The notes: a model not told the origin generated them from the letters alone. 64,000 nt of DNA from Bisporella sp. PMI_857 (GCA_021307315.1 JAJSPD010000053.1:62001-126000); one strand, 5' to 3'. Shown: positions 32,686-44,210, counted from the stretch's first letter. Program-made: numbers and translations.

Positions 32686-33651
32686 GGTGATTTCTGGAAG
32701 TATGCGTATGAAGGTTGAAGTAAAGACTTGGATGCTCGGAAAGAAGGTGATAGAAGCTATTGATGCTGTTGATGATGTTGATGCTAATGATGCTGTTGTA
32801 GAGCCCGATCGCCAGCTTCTTATATATTGTTGGTTCTCTCACGCTCGGTCCTATACCAAGATTTCACGATATTCCCCCTCCCACGCTATCTCTATCTGAG
32901 GTCTTCTCCATCTCAAAGAGGCAAGCGCTGAGTTTGGATTCCGGCTCATGATCCTGCAATGGCTCAGTGCTATCCTGAAAGATTCAAAGTCAGAGAGGAA
33001 GGAAAGTACCCGTGCGGCCGGGAAGTCTATCCTCGCCGTTGTTTTTTTAGGGGCGAAACAAGGGCGTCGGATTGGATAGGACCTCCGGATTTGTTCTATA
33101 AACGCGTAGCCAATACGGACTTCCTGGCGGCACGAGTAAATGATCTCTTACGTACCGACGTCTATGAAGGCTGGTCCGCAGCCCGGCTCCTGGGTCCTGT
33201 AGGTCTGAATCTGAAGATCTCACAGGGGTCACCAACCTTGATACGTGAGACGCAGGATTTGGTTCTCTAGAAAGACGTTGAAATAGACTTGTTCCACCAG
33301 AGATTGCCTCAGCCCTGTCTTTGCCACCACTGCTATTGACAGCGGAAGAACTGTTCATCCTTAGAAAAAGTTGAATTTGACCTCTATATCAGCCAATCAG
33401 ATCTGGTGTGACCAGAACGTGTCAAAGAGTAAAGCACTAAGCGAGATATTCGTGGGGGTTATTTGAGGCTATGTTTCTGCGGGGGTATGCGTATACGGTG
33501 ATTCTGATATCTGAAAGGAATAACAAATTCGAATTCGAAAAAAGATATTAATAGGGGGTTGTTTTACTGAGGATTGATCTAGCCACATTTTTTATTTTGA
33601 CAGTTGAAACCCGCTTTATATTTAATAGATACAGTTCTAACTCCAACCAAT
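32686..33651. other. Intergenic, no supported gene
   Basis: A plus-strand frame (32959-33270) and an overlapping minus-strand frame (33047-33358) cannot both be genes, and neither shows a family. The minus one has mildly protein-like composition. Otherwise featureless. Confidence 0.4.
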
Positions 33652-33822
33652 TGTCACGTCCCGACCCTGGTCGAGCACGTAACCTATTGCTGAGCCGCTA
33701 AGGTTCCCTCGTGTGTATATAGCTTGCTCTTCTCGAGCTCCTCTTCTTTCCTCAGCTATAGATTCTCGTATGATACCACCGTTGCACTCGGTATCTGTAG
33801 ATCCACAGCGCGTATCGCGACA
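33652..33822 (+). mobile_element. Solo LTR, family H copy 2
   Basis: 171 bp, TGTCACGTCCCGACC..TATCGCGACA. The perfect duplication CCAAT is at 33647-33651 and 33823-33827. A GTGTATATAGC box lies near 33715. Confidence 0.9.
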
Positions 33823-33943
33823 CCAATAAAAGTAAAACAATTAAGATTAGCGAATTAATCAACCCTGCTACTTCCCCGCCTCCTCGAATCCTAATCTTTT
33901 CTTGGCATAGCTTAACCTCTGCCAGGGTGAAGACTAAACTTAC

Positions 33944-34151
33944 GGTTGGTATGTTAGGTCCTGAGTCAATGGAGGAGTGAATGGGGGTGTGAATGGCGGG
34001 GTGAACAAATGACTCGGTCACATGGCCCATCTGTAGCATATAAGAGAACGTATTGTAGTAGTAGCAACAATCATGAACAATTTACCACATTATACTTACC
34101 AGCAACCACGTATTAAATACGCGGCGTTGCTACAAGTGGAGTGGTACCTCA
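33944..34151. mobile_element. Solo LTR, family A copy 2
   Basis: 208 bp, inverted relative to 104-331. The first T of the TG end has become G, but the perfect duplication CTTAC (33939-33943, 34152-34156) fixes both edges. Confidence 0.85.
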
Positions 34152-34587
34152 CTTACTTTAACCTCAAGGTTATTATGTTAAGCGAGGCCAGAGATACATA
34201 CACGTGGTGCAAAGCACTGGGTACAATACCTAGTAGTTACTCCCTGAAAGATCAAAAACGTGCGCCCTGAGCCATACGAAGGGTACGCTTGTAATCCTTA
34301 ATTTGACTTTTGAGGCTGAGTAGCTTGTTCCAAGCAGGCATCAATCCACGGTTCCCACCGCCACCACCGCAAGGGTGTGTGGCGCAGGATGTCAGATTGA
34401 CTTCGCTTAAGGGTTTTGGGGCAAATTTAACTCAATACCTGTAGCCTGCTTATCGATAATACAAATGAATACAAAAGACTCAGAGAAGCCCATACTGTTT
34501 CAATAAAGCCTACTACTTATCCTTCTTCTTCTTCAACAAAATCTAGAACCCATAAAACCATCATCGTCACTTTTCTCAGGACTCAAA

Positions 34588-35337
34588 ATGTCGCTCAACG
34601 CCACTAACTCTAACTTGCCCCCCTACTCGGAAAAAACCCCATCATCGGCGCCACGTCCCCAGACTACGGATAATTCAAACCGCATCGCTGGAACTGTACA
34701 ATCATGCTCCATCCGGGACTTCCAAGTCGATTACCTCACCATCGTCCGTGAATCTGCCACAAGCTACTTTATCGCTCTCACGGTCGACCCTACACCGCTA
34801 TATCGCATCGAACTCGTATCCTCATCCACCAAGGTTGGCGATATTCAAATCTTCCCCGCGTCAGACAGCACGCTCCCCGCCATCGCTGCTGCTCGCCTGT
34901 CAGCCAACCCCAAAAGCAAAAGCGAGCCTTCAGCCACAATCTGCACATCCTCACCTCACCTGCCTGACGCTTTATGGCGCCCTCTAGCCCGTGTAGGAGG
35001 CATATTTTCTGTTGATGATTATCAGAGCGCAATACCTATCGTCACAGTGCCTGGCAGAACGGCGGTACCTCATCAGTTCTCGTGGCGGGTAGGAAGTCTT
35101 TCGGAGCCATTCTATCAGCTGTTGTGGGATGGACCTCTTCCTCTCGTGCCGTCGGCCATGTTCACGAATGACCAGAGAGGCTCAGAGTATGTGTTTGCGA
35201 CGCTGGCGAGGAAGACTAGTCCTGACGGAGGGGATAATTTGGTGCAGATTAGAAGGGGAGGGGGTTTGGATTTCGAGTTGAGCGTGATTCTAGAGTTATT
35301 TGTGATTTTGCACCTTAAGAATGAGCAATTGATTTAG
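34588..35337 (+). CDS. Uncharacterised fungal protein, 249 residues
   Basis: Single exon from MSLNATNSNLPPYSEKTP, with a Pro/Ser-rich, probably disordered N-terminus of about 35 residues. A beta-rich body follows (YFIALTVDPTPLYRIELVSS, FSWRVGS, YVFATLARK). The layout recalls tubby C-like or LURP-one-like folds seen in small fungal proteins, but I cannot assign it firmly. The codon frame is clean and GC is higher than in the flanks, so it is likely a real gene. Function unknown. Confidence 0.65.
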   Translation: MSLNATNSNLPPYSEKTPSSAPRPQTTDNSNRIAGTVQSCSIRDFQVDYLTIVRESATSYFIALTVDPTPLYRIELVSSSTKVGDIQIFPASDSTLPAIAAARLSANPKSKSEPSATICTSSPHLPDALWRPLARVGGIFSVDDYQSAIPIVTVPGRTAVPHQFSWRVGSLSEPFYQLLWDGPLPLVPSAMFTNDQRGSEYVFATLARKTSPDGGDNLVQIRRGGGLDFELSVILELFVILHLKNEQLI

Positions 35338-35406
35338 ATGACGATGGGGAGTAGACTTGTATTATAGATTTCGAACTGTTTTTGGTTTCGCAAAGCAAAG
35401 CACCTA

Positions 35407-35913
35407 ACGTCCGTCCCTATGTCGAGAGACGCACCCCGTGACGAGACAAACCATCGGTACTTTGAATTCAATTGATTCTAAATTTGTGAATCCATTGAAA
35501 ATTCCTGTATTATTGTGTCAATCATATTCTGTGACTACTCCTGAACAGTTTAAACCCTAGCTACTCTGAAAATTACGATCGCGTCGTCGCCGTCGCGCCT
35601 AATTGCGGAGGGTGTCAATTCGGAGTAAAATAGGACACCTCGACTTACAGCACCACCACGAACTCTCTGCGCCTTTCAAACTCATAGAACAGTTTGATTT
35701 GGGTTTCCGAGCCTCGCCACGATACTGAAAAATCATTGTCAGCCTTGTGGTGACCAGGGAGTGCAGTGTCATGCGACGTCGCCACATGGGTTGATACCTC
35801 CAATCAAGTGATCAAGGGCTTCTGGTTATGGTTACGGTAATTATAGCGTATATTATTTATCTTTCATAATTAAGGCTGTGGCTGCTGAGTGTGGGTGAGT
35901 GTGGCGGACTGCT
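35407..35913 (+). repeat. Dispersed TA-flanked element, family O copy 1
   Basis: It begins right after a TA with ACGTCCGTCCCT and continues AGAGACGCACCC. A similar stretch lies at 59290-59765, and fragments at 38883-38935 (inverted), 39008-39131 and 56087-56150. Each start seen follows TA, as for Tc1/mariner-type ends. The right end is not clearly defined. Confidence 0.6.
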
Positions 35914-35997
35914 GCAGTACATTCTTGCATCGAACTGATTACTGTTCCTTGACTGATGACCCCCTTTAAAAGGCCGAATTCCTTCTTTTTACTTTAA

Positions 35998-37632
35998 TCA
36001 CTCGCACTGAATATCAACAACATACACCGGCTGTCTCTCTAGGATCGTCTCCGATAGCACCACCGACACCTTCATCTCCATATACGTCCTGGTATCTGTC
36101 AGAATTATATGATCCACATTCCACTGCCTCGCTGCCTCGCCCATTTTCTCCAAGTTTTTCATGAGTTTGGTCGTGTTTGAGGTATTACTTCTTGTGGTAG
36201 TGATAGTGACCCACGGCTGCCCGCTCTGGACGCCAAACACGATAAGGACCGGACTTGCCACAAAGTCGGGTGTGGAGTCCTCCAGAACTAGGAAGCCGAC
36301 AAACGAGGCTTGCTTGCGGGTCAGGAACAGCCGTCGATTGTGGTCGTATAGGCTCGCAGGTCGCATAGCGCACAGCCGCCACGTCGGGAGAAAGAAGCCC
36401 CCCCCGAGCACGATGCTGTGGCGGTGGCTCTGCGCTACGGCCGCGGACATTTGCGGCGTCAGGTGCTTGCTGAGAAAGATGCTGACCGAGTTGTTCATGT
36501 CCATGGTCTCTGTGCGGTTCTGCCAGAGCGGATCCGGGATGAACCAATCTTTAGATAGTGCAAGGGTCTCGGGACAGGACCGCGCGTACTGGTGGGCACC
36601 ATACTGGATAAGGTATATGGCGACTTGGTTGCCTGTGCGGCGGTGGGAGCAATTGAGAAGAAAGACTGGGGTGTTGTCTTTGGAAGCTAGGGTGGTAGTG
36701 ATCTGGAGACCTTTGTTGGTCATCACGTAGATGTCGTCGAAAAGCCCGTCGTTTCGAAACACGATTTCGTCGGCTTCTTTGAAGTAGGCAGGCGAAGTTG
36801 CAAGGACTCCGTGATAATTCTGCGTCGTATCTGGTGGAACCGCCTCAGTTGAGAGACTGAGATTGCGAAGCTTCAGGTTAGTGTCTGTATCTGAAGGCGC
36901 CATCCATGCGAAGAGACTGAGATCGTTACTCTCCTTGATGATTTCTTCCTGTAATCTGATAAAAGCCTTGTCACCTTCTCCATAGAGCAGAGGCATGTTG
37001 ACGCCAAAGATCCCGAGGAGGCAGTAAGCCGTGTCTTCCTGGCGTGTGGTAATTCTATTTGAAGCCCATGACATCCGTCTGGCAAGTGGGATAGTCGACA
37101 GAACTCCGATCGTCCCGGTATCAAGGACTTCTCTGTCAATACCAGTGGCATTCCGCAACTCATCGCTTAATTCGGACTTGGTTCCACGAAACATCCACTC
37201 CTTATCGTAGAACTCCACAACTGCGGGTGCAATGAGCTCTTGAAGCGTCCATCCGCGACTGAACCAACGGCAGCTCGTGAAAGATTTGATAGGCTGATCC
37301 GCCTTCAGGTCGGCAAGCCACACGTAGCAAACTTGCGAGCATGCATACCACTGAAACATGGAGTTGATAGCCTCGGTCAGCTCAGCGCTACTAGTCTTGT
37401 CGATGCAACATGTGTCAACCCAGGCATAGCCAATGTCGCGGGCCTTTGCCCGCTGGCAGGTCTGCTTGATCTTGCTGTATCCCTTCTTTGACCCAGCGAT
37501 TTCCGGGTGGGCGAAGTCCTGGAACGTCACCTCGCCTTCGCCCCATGTGTGGGAGAGGATGGCATAGTGTGGAGCCTGGATGCTATCTGCGAACTCCTCA
37601 AGTTCCATGGTTGTAGTGTTGATAAGCTTCAT
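35998..37632 (-). CDS. HET-domain protein 2
   Basis: Single exon, 544 residues, intact. The HET domain is at the N-terminus: YAILSHTWG near residue 22, AWVDTCCIDK near 70, CYVWLAD, and SRGWTLQELIAP near 125. It is of the type found at the front of HET-D/HET-E-like proteins, but no NACHT or WD part follows. The C-terminal 300 residues are uncharacterised. The expected role is triggering incompatibility cell death when activated by a partner. The start ATG gives the MKLINT context usual for this class. Free of RIP-type stops. Confidence 0.9.
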   Translation of the reverse strand: MKLINTTTMELEEFADSIQAPHYAILSHTWGEGEVTFQDFAHPEIAGSKKGYSKIKQTCQRAKARDIGYAWVDTCCIDKTSSAELTEAINSMFQWYACSQVCYVWLADLKADQPIKSFTSCRWFSRGWTLQELIAPAVVEFYDKEWMFRGTKSELSDELRNATGIDREVLDTGTIGVLSTIPLARRMSWASNRITTRQEDTAYCLLGIFGVNMPLLYGEGDKAFIRLQEEIIKESNDLSLFAWMAPSDTDTNLKLRNLSLSTEAVPPDTTQNYHGVLATSPAYFKEADEIVFRNDGLFDDIYVMTNKGLQITTTLASKDNTPVFLLNCSHRRTGNQVAIYLIQYGAHQYARSCPETLALSKDWFIPDPLWQNRTETMDMNNSVSIFLSKHLTPQMSAAVAQSHRHSIVLGGGFFLPTWRLCAMRPASLYDHNRRLFLTRKQASFVGFLVLEDSTPDFVASPVLIVFGVQSGQPWVTITTTRSNTSNTTKLMKNLEKMGEAARQWNVDHIILTDTRTYMEMKVSVVLSETILERQPVYVVDIQCE

Positions 37633-38168
37633 TCTGCAAGGTTGTGTCTAAATCGTAACGCAGATGGGGATATACAGACTAGCTGCAGTGCTGGGATTGA
37701 TACTCTGGTGGGTCAAGAGTTCTTTCTAATTCTGATGGCATTTTTAAAGCACAGAAATGTGACGCCGTCTTAATGACCACCGGCAAACAAAAAACGCGTT
37801 TCAGGGCGCCGTTGTCAGCCGCATGCAGCTCTTCGGGCGGCGTTAAATGTGCACGAATCAGACCACCTCGTCTCTGCTATCCCACCCACGGATATGTGAA
37901 CGCGATACAGGTAGTTCAGCCAGCTTGCTAGGCTCAAGGTGGCTCATTTCAGTCACTCTAATACTTGATCAGATCTTGTACGAGTCACACTCTCCCCAGC
38001 GTGTCTACCTATCGTGATTATATGGGAGAATTCCTGTGCTTGTGGAAGTCCGTCACTTCTGTAAGGTGGGAGCTTGGGGTAGTGGCCTTGTAAATGAGAA
38101 ATAAGCCTATGTCAGCCCAAAAGTGGAACTGTGAGTCCGTGCCCTGAATTTACTGTATGTACGGTATA
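37633..38168. other. Upstream region of HET gene 2
   Basis: No gene seen. It presumably contains the promoter of the minus-strand HET gene. Confidence 0.4.
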
Positions 38169-38400
38169 TGTCGGTATCACTCTCTGTGATACCTTCTTCG
38201 TATTGATGACTTGCAAAAGCTTAAGTCGGTTACCCACGGGGCACGTAGCACCGCGATCTCATGCGCAGTGCTATATATGCTCGTTGTAGGTGGTTGACTT
38301 GTTCTTGATTGTTCTAAGTTACGTCCTACGAGCGAGAACTTAAATACATTCAGGTGGTGGCCTGTGCGTCGTGGGACGTTCACATGACTTTATACCAATA
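38169..38400. mobile_element. Solo LTR, family P copy 2
   Basis: 232 bp, inverted relative to 50115-50348. The perfect duplication GTATA is at 38164-38168 and 38401-38405. One end reads CCAATA instead of CCAACA, a C-to-T change. Confidence 0.87.
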
Positions 38401-38882
38401 GTATAATTTGATTAGGCTAATTTAGGCTTATGCACGCTACAGTAATAAGCACTAAATCCTGCAGCTAAAACATGTTGCGTGTACTCCCGGACTTGTTTAT
38501 TTTCCTCTCTAGGTGTCTTCAAAACTTGGAGATATATTCTCTCTTTATGGAATCTTTCCTTAAGTTGTCACGGAGAATTAAGGGTATATATGTATCATTG
38601 TAGCATGCTGGCCATCAGTGGATTCACTTTTGGTTGCGTGGTGCAGTGATGGCATTTCCGCAACATAAGTGCTCCGAACTTTGAAGAAACTCAAATAGTC
38701 GCGATTAAGCAGGGGGGATAGCTAAAACGGCGATCGATAGCGTCAACGAACGATCGACAGCATGATCAACCGCAGTAATTTTCTCGTTGCAGACTGGTGT
38801 CCTGGGGGGGAAATGGCTAAAGAAAGTGTCATATTGGTCACAAATTCGTAGACTTACGAGGAAAAGACTTAAGTTGCCTAAA

Positions 38883-39131
38883 TCGTAGATATATCTCACG
38901 ACAAGGTGCGTCTCTCGACATAGGGACCGACATTAGTAGAAAAGGTAGAGATTAGTTTTGTATCAAATTGCAGTTGACTTGTGCTACACTACTCCAGCAC
39001 CTCACAGGTCGATACTTCCAATCAAGCGATCAAGGGTCCCTGGTTATGGTTACGGTAATTACAGCGCACGGTATTTATCTTTTCATAATTAAGGCTGTGG
39101 CTGCTGAGCGTGTGGCTGAGTATAGCGGACT
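38883..39131. repeat. Patchwork of repeat fragments
   Basis: 38883-38935 is an inverted family O end. 38941-39007 is the 3' end of the family C gypsy LTR (GTTGACTTGTGCTACAC). 39008-39131 is an internal family O segment. The last piece replaces the end of the TPR-SET gene. Confidence 0.65.
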
Positions 39132-40501
39132 GCTTCTGGAGGATCATACTGATGAGTTCTGTTTGCGCTCCCATGGTCGCGGAGTCTGTCTCTGTGTTAA
39201 TCTGTATTGTCATATCTTCTGGCTTTTCAGGGTTGGTGAAGGCAAATGCAAATGCCTTCTCACACAAAAGAAGATCCCTGGCCTTGACCGCTTCTTTTGT
39301 GAATAGGCCGCGCTCTCGGGAACCCGATGTTCTGACAGACACCGGGCCAATGTATGTGGCATGATCCAGTTGTGGTGGGCGAAGTTGGGTGGCCTCCACA
39401 TACAGCTACTTAAACTGATACGCGCCTTTCTCCTGCTCCGCAAGTCGGCCGATCGCCCGAGCAAGTTCACTTTTGGCCATTACGTTGCCTGGATATTCCA
39501 TCCGAACACTATGAGTACTTCGCAGCACTCTTAGTATCTCTAGAGATTATAGAGTGCTTGGAATCTGCGGAATAGAGCTTTCTCAGCTGGCTTTTGAGTG
39601 GTTGACACAGGTTCGAGATCGTAGAGAGCAGCATCAAACTGCTTGGTCTTGAGAAAGGTAAGAGAACGATTGAGTCGGATGGTATGAGCCTCTTCTACTG
39701 GTATGAGCCTCTTCTACTGGTATGAGCCTCTTCTACTGGTATGAGCCTCTTCTACTGTTGGAGAGTAGTCGAGGGTTCTGGTATAGCTGTCACGGGCTTG
39801 AGTTGTAATACCAGAAATTTAGCGGAAAATTTACTGTTCAATGGCATTGTTGTACTTGGACTCGTTAAAGTAATCGTTGCTCTTGGCCTTCCAAGCAAGA
39901 GCAGAGTTGTGATTCTGTCACCTGCCAACCATTTGGCGTTTGCTTATCATGTGCCGGAAGATATATGACGTCGGAGAGGTGATCGACGCGAACCCCATAA
40001 TCTCCATCGACTATTAACTTTAGGTATGGTTCCTTGACAATTAGAATAGTTCCTTCCCCGAGAATCTCCTCCGTGGCGCACTTATTCTCGGGTACTTGAT
40101 AATACAGCTGCAACATGAGAACGTCCTTCTTATCTTCCGCAATGACCATGACTGCAGTCATTCTATCTGGCGGGGTAATGGAGCGAAGTAGAAGGTAGGT
40201 GCCGCTATGATGCGTTTCAAGAAGATCTTTGATCATGACTTTTGTCAATTCGCATAAGGGACTTGAGCAAGGAGTGTAGGCCCGAGGGAACATGGGATGA
40301 TCGTATGTGGAAGTTATTTGAGTCAGCTCTACCTTGTCTCATCATCAGTCAAAACCTGAACTGAAGTATAAGTTCATCCCGTGACTTCCTCCCCTTGAAA
40401 TGCTGGCCCTTGTAAGACAGTGCATCTCTAAGACTCTGTTTCTGCTTGGGCAACAGTTCAAAGAACTGTGGAGTGTCAGAGATACCGTGAACGTCCATCA
40501 T
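39127..40501 (-). pseudogene. TPR-SET domain protein, truncated and multiply broken
   Basis: It starts MMDVHGISDTPQFFELLPKQ at 40501. Next come the conserved YTPCSSPL..LTKVMIKDLL block (about 40280), TPR helices (ALAWKAKSNDYFNESKYNNA; RLNRSLTFLKTKQFDAALYD), and the front of a SET domain (RERGLFTKEAVKA near 39300). SET proteins of this kind are putative lysine methyltransferases. Damage: frameshifts near 39915 and 39500, several TAG/TAA codons near 39410-39545, an expanded 19-bp repeat (39682-39757) that adds a stop, and loss of the catalytic SET half at the family O fragment. Confidence 0.8.
39682..39757. repeat. 19-bp tandem repeat, four copies
   Basis: Four exact copies of GTATGAGCCTCTTCTACTG inside the TPR part of the pseudogene. 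Three extra copies add 57 bp, which keeps the frame but reads a TAG in the third copy on the minus strand. Confidence 0.92.
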
Positions 40502-41150
40502 GTTGAAAATAAATGAGATGGTCACAGGAAATCAGACATGCGAGGCGCTTGTGCAAATTAATGCGTCGTCACAAATTAAGACCAGCCGCGACAATCGAAC
40601 GCACCTCACCTTTCTATCCCAACTCCGTTAGCCAGCCAATTATAGAAAATCCTATTACGGTTTTCGGTCAACTCTACGCGAAAGACAACCGCAGGGGTGA
40701 GCTGGCAATAAAGTCCGGAAATAGGCCAGTTTATGAAGGGGATGGCCCAGAACTGGGCCTTAATGTAAATTCTCGGTGCCGGCCGCCTCCGATCCTGCTC
40801 AAACCAGCTCGCGTAGCCAGTATGGCAGGGGTTGTGACTGGCATCAAGGTATACACACCTAGACAAAAAATAGAGCAATAAATAATACATGGAGTGGTAA
40901 ATCCCCTGAAGCGCAGCTTTTGCTTGAGGTATTGGCCTGTCGTACTTTTAGATACCGAACCGCACACTACTTAGCACGGGTCGCCCGACCTTGACTGATC
41001 ATTGCTATGTTGGGAAGGGAAGTTTCTTTTCATTAATATCCGCAAGTATTTCACACTGCTGGCGAAGGGGTTCCCACAGAACTGCGCCGACAACAAAATA
41101 AATCTCTCGCACGAAGGGAGCTTGAAAGATCGACACTCTTGAACAAGCGA
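40502..41150. other. Intergenic, no recognised gene
   Basis: A plus-strand frame at 40513-40881 is open but shows no family or splice support. The rest is the 3' flank of HET gene 3. Confidence 0.4.
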
Positions 41151-43994
41151 TTAATCCACGCACCACTTTTGACTTTTTGAAAGCGCTACAACTGGCGAAG
41201 ACAGGCACAACCAGTTATTCACAATGTGTTCCATAAAAACGGCGACATCTCCATTTAAAGCGCGAGTGTTCCAGTCTTTACGACTTTCCTCGCTGGAATT
41301 GACCCATACTAGGTGCTGTGGAATTTTGTTCTTCAAGATGGTTGCAATATTATACGACATCACAGCCGCGTCGTCAAGCGCTGTCGTGATTATTGATTTA
41401 AGCTCGGTAAAGTCCTGCCGCGATACGTCCTTGGAGAGGTCGAGCTTCATCATCGGATACGGTTCGATGCCAGATCTCGCCAGGATTTCTCGTACCTTTA
41501 ACCCTGCGGCGAACATTTTTTCGACCGGAGCCTCCGAACGTGCGACCTTGACATGATAAAGCGAGTGGATGTAGATCGTCTCGTTGTCCGTTTTACGGAT
41601 CGATCCTAGCAGGGCTGGCTTTTGCCTGAGGATGATGTTCCCAGGGTTTACCTCCTCTGAGAAGAGAATGGCGAATTCGTCTCCGTACTCGAAGTCCGTA
41701 GCTGTATCATAGACTGGGCCGACGATTTGTAAGTCGTACCATTTGTAAATCTCCTCGGAGATGTCGTAAATGATACACGTCGGCCGGGTACCTAGCCCTG
41801 GGGTGCCTGATTGTCTCTGAAGCGTCGGATCTGTCAGCTTTTCGATGCCTATGTTGGACCTTCCTAGTTCCACAGGAATGATGGATTGCAGAGTGAAACC
41901 TTGCATCGAAACTATGAGTCCTTCTCCTTTTGGATCAACGGTGGCGACCGTGTTGATATCTAGTACGGGGAAACCCAGATGCGAAGTTCGGATAAAGGTA
42001 GACTGTGCCCATCGATAGCCCTTTTGAGTTAATCTGGGCGCCTCGTTGAAGATAATTCCAGGAGGCACAACAGGCCATTGTTTCCACATTGCCGTCATTC
42101 GAAGAGATGCGCAATCCGGATCATCAGACGGGAAGTCCAGAATCGGTTTAAGATCGAGATCCATAAGTGTGGATATACAGATCGCTTCGTCTGACGCCCA
42201 ACTAGTTGACCTTCCGCCCAAGCCAGCCATGAGCGTATGTAGGCCGAAGAGAGTGTCAATGCTCCTTTTGTTATAGGATGTTGGGACTTCGTACTTGAAA
42301 TTACGTAAGCCATCCAGCTTTCCGAACAAGAAACCTTGAAACAGTTCTTTGCTCAGCATTTTAGACGCCGATTCTAAACGCTCTTGTCGAAACTGCGTGC
42401 TCAGAATTTCAAGATTGACGGCCTTGTCTTTGAACTGAAACCACACCTGCTTTGCCAACTTTGCCTCCTGCAGCGTCCAAAGCCGTGTCATCCAAGTCGT
42501 CCGATAAATTTGCATCAGCTGCTCCAGCTTTGAGATGTCTCTAGTAGAGAGCGAACACAGGTTCCGGTCTAGAACAAGGACCTTCGAGGCCCTTTCGTAG
42601 GTAGACCGCATCCTCATTATCGCAGCTCGTCGGGACTCTTTCGGTTCTAATGGGCAACAAAGAGTGTCCATCCAGAATGGCATTGGGTTTTGATGAGTAT
42701 CGGCCTGTGAAGCTAGCTCATTGACATATTTTTGAATTCGTTGCAGCTGACATCTGGGAAGAGAGTTCTGTTTGGGGTTTCCCATCCCGTGCGACCATAC
42801 ATGAGAAATTGCAATGAAGCTGGGTTCAGACACGGCATCCAGAACCTCAATGGACATTTCATCACTACCATCCATAGGGATCGTGACCAACGGAAAGGTT
42901 TCCGTGTCGCTGCTCAAAACCGCCGAAGCAATTTCCGGATCCAAATGAAGATGGGAACAACTACACGATCTGCCTTGGTCAGGCGCATGTGCGACTTCGT
43001 ATTTTTCTGGATCAAGCTGATATGCAACGCATATATCTTCTGAGCATTTTGAATGGTCTTCGTTGGTTTGACTTGATTTAAGGTTAGTCCCAAAGAAATC
43101 AACTGCTAGCGTACGGCTCGCTTCTCGCCAAAACTGTGCGGCAGTACGTGGGCACCATTTGAGAGTTTTCAAAATCTTACGGTTATAGTGAGTGAAGTCG
43201 GCGCCTCCTGTCCAGCTGCCTAAGTTGAACCCACGCAATTCGTAGGTTTCGGCGACCTCACCCTTGAAGACGATCGTCGTCAACGCCTTGGCTAGAAACT
43301 CATGAAGGGACGAGATGACAAAGACTGTCTTGGTATCGATGGCCTCGCAGAGAAATCCGATTATTGCTTTGGACCTTTGGAGACACCGGTACGCCCGTTC
43401 AAACTGCTGTGATTTCCCCAGCGCATTCAACTTTGTAATGGGAATCCCGTCGCGTTGCGCTGCCGTGTCAAATAGCGTTTGAATACCATCCCGGTTTGCA
43501 AGTCTGGCCTCATGATCCATCATGACGCCGTAGACCGGCTCCGTAATACCACGGACAAAGATCGATCCTTTGAAATGGGTCTGAATGGTGAACCATCTCT
43601 CCAGGAGAGCATCCATGGACTTCTCAGTCAGTTTCAGAATAAATCGGCCATCATCCGTCGCGTCGAGATAGTAGGAAATATCCAGATAGCAACAAGTGAC
43701 CTCAGCCAGTGTTCCAAAGAAAAGCCAACCAATCGCCATGCCCTCGAGCTCTTCGCGTGATTTCTGCATAAGCCATGCATGAAACCCCGCGTGCGCCCAA
43801 GCTTTGTTAGAGTAGGCACTGGAGTCATTCCAGAACTCTCCTCCACGATAACCGTAACGTTTTGGAAAGTTGTTCCAGTAGGTTCCTTCCTTGTATTCAT
43901 CCCATTCGGCCTGATACCAATATTTGGCGGGGTTGCTGAAAGTCACCTTGATGTGTGGAAATGTGATCTCTTTGGGAAGAGGAAGGTATTCCAT
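41151..43994 (-). CDS. HET-domain protein 3 (large)
   Basis: Single exon, 947 residues, no stops. The N-terminal 390 residues are uncharacterised, with a Cys/His-rich stretch just before the HET domain (SCSCSHLHLDPE). The HET domain follows: FIAISHVWSHGMGNPKQN near residue 393, PFWMDTLCCPLEPKESR, RASKVLVLD, and WMTRLWTLQEA. This variant has CRCQL-type spacing after the first motif and resembles HET gene 4 rather than gene 2. Role inferred: allorecognition or cell-death effector. The long C-terminal part is specific to this subclass. Confidence 0.9.
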   Translation of the reverse strand: MEYLPLPKEITFPHIKVTFSNPAKYWYQAEWDEYKEGTYWNNFPKRYGYRGGEFWNDSSAYSNKAWAHAGFHAWLMQKSREELEGMAIGWLFFGTLAEVTCCYLDISYYLDATDDGRFILKLTEKSMDALLERWFTIQTHFKGSIFVRGITEPVYGVMMDHEARLANRDGIQTLFDTAAQRDGIPITKLNALGKSQQFERAYRCLQRSKAIIGFLCEAIDTKTVFVISSLHEFLAKALTTIVFKGEVAETYELRGFNLGSWTGGADFTHYNRKILKTLKWCPRTAAQFWREASRTLAVDFFGTNLKSSQTNEDHSKCSEDICVAYQLDPEKYEVAHAPDQGRSCSCSHLHLDPEIASAVLSSDTETFPLVTIPMDGSDEMSIEVLDAVSEPSFIAISHVWSHGMGNPKQNSLPRCQLQRIQKYVNELASQADTHQNPMPFWMDTLCCPLEPKESRRAAIMRMRSTYERASKVLVLDRNLCSLSTRDISKLEQLMQIYRTTWMTRLWTLQEAKLAKQVWFQFKDKAVNLEILSTQFRQERLESASKMLSKELFQGFLFGKLDGLRNFKYEVPTSYNKRSIDTLFGLHTLMAGLGGRSTSWASDEAICISTLMDLDLKPILDFPSDDPDCASLRMTAMWKQWPVVPPGIIFNEAPRLTQKGYRWAQSTFIRTSHLGFPVLDINTVATVDPKGEGLIVSMQGFTLQSIIPVELGRSNIGIEKLTDPTLQRQSGTPGLGTRPTCIIYDISEEIYKWYDLQIVGPVYDTATDFEYGDEFAILFSEEVNPGNIILRQKPALLGSIRKTDNETIYIHSLYHVKVARSEAPVEKMFAAGLKVREILARSGIEPYPMMKLDLSKDVSRQDFTELKSIITTALDDAAVMSYNIATILKNKIPQHLVWVNSSEESRKDWNTRALNGDVAVFMEHIVNNWLCLSSPVVALSKSQKWCVD

Positions 43995-44210
43995 TGTGCT
44001 CGACGGATAATAGATTTTTGAAGCCGATGATCACCCAGAGCCTGCACCGAGGAAAGAGGCATGTAATTGTAGAAACACGACGGAGATTGTGACGGACATG
44101 CTCCAGTCTAGAAGCACTTTTCTTTTCTTTTTTCTAAGAACCACGTAGCAAACATTCATTGGGCTGGTCGGTTAATTTCTGCAAGAAGTAATCGTTCGGC
44201 TAACGCCTAA

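Noticed and set aside
32959..33358. Plus and minus frames of about 100 codons
   Set aside because: Mutually exclusive, without domain or signal; cannot be supported as genes.
36161..36730. 189-codon plus-strand frame
   Set aside because: Antisense shadow of the intact HET gene 2.
39660..39760. CRISPR-like array from the 19-bp repeat
   Set aside because: Units are directly tandem without spacers, and the genome is fungal.
40513..40881. 122-codon plus-strand frame
   Set aside because: No family, no conserved start context; lies between a pseudogene start and a repeat-rich flank.
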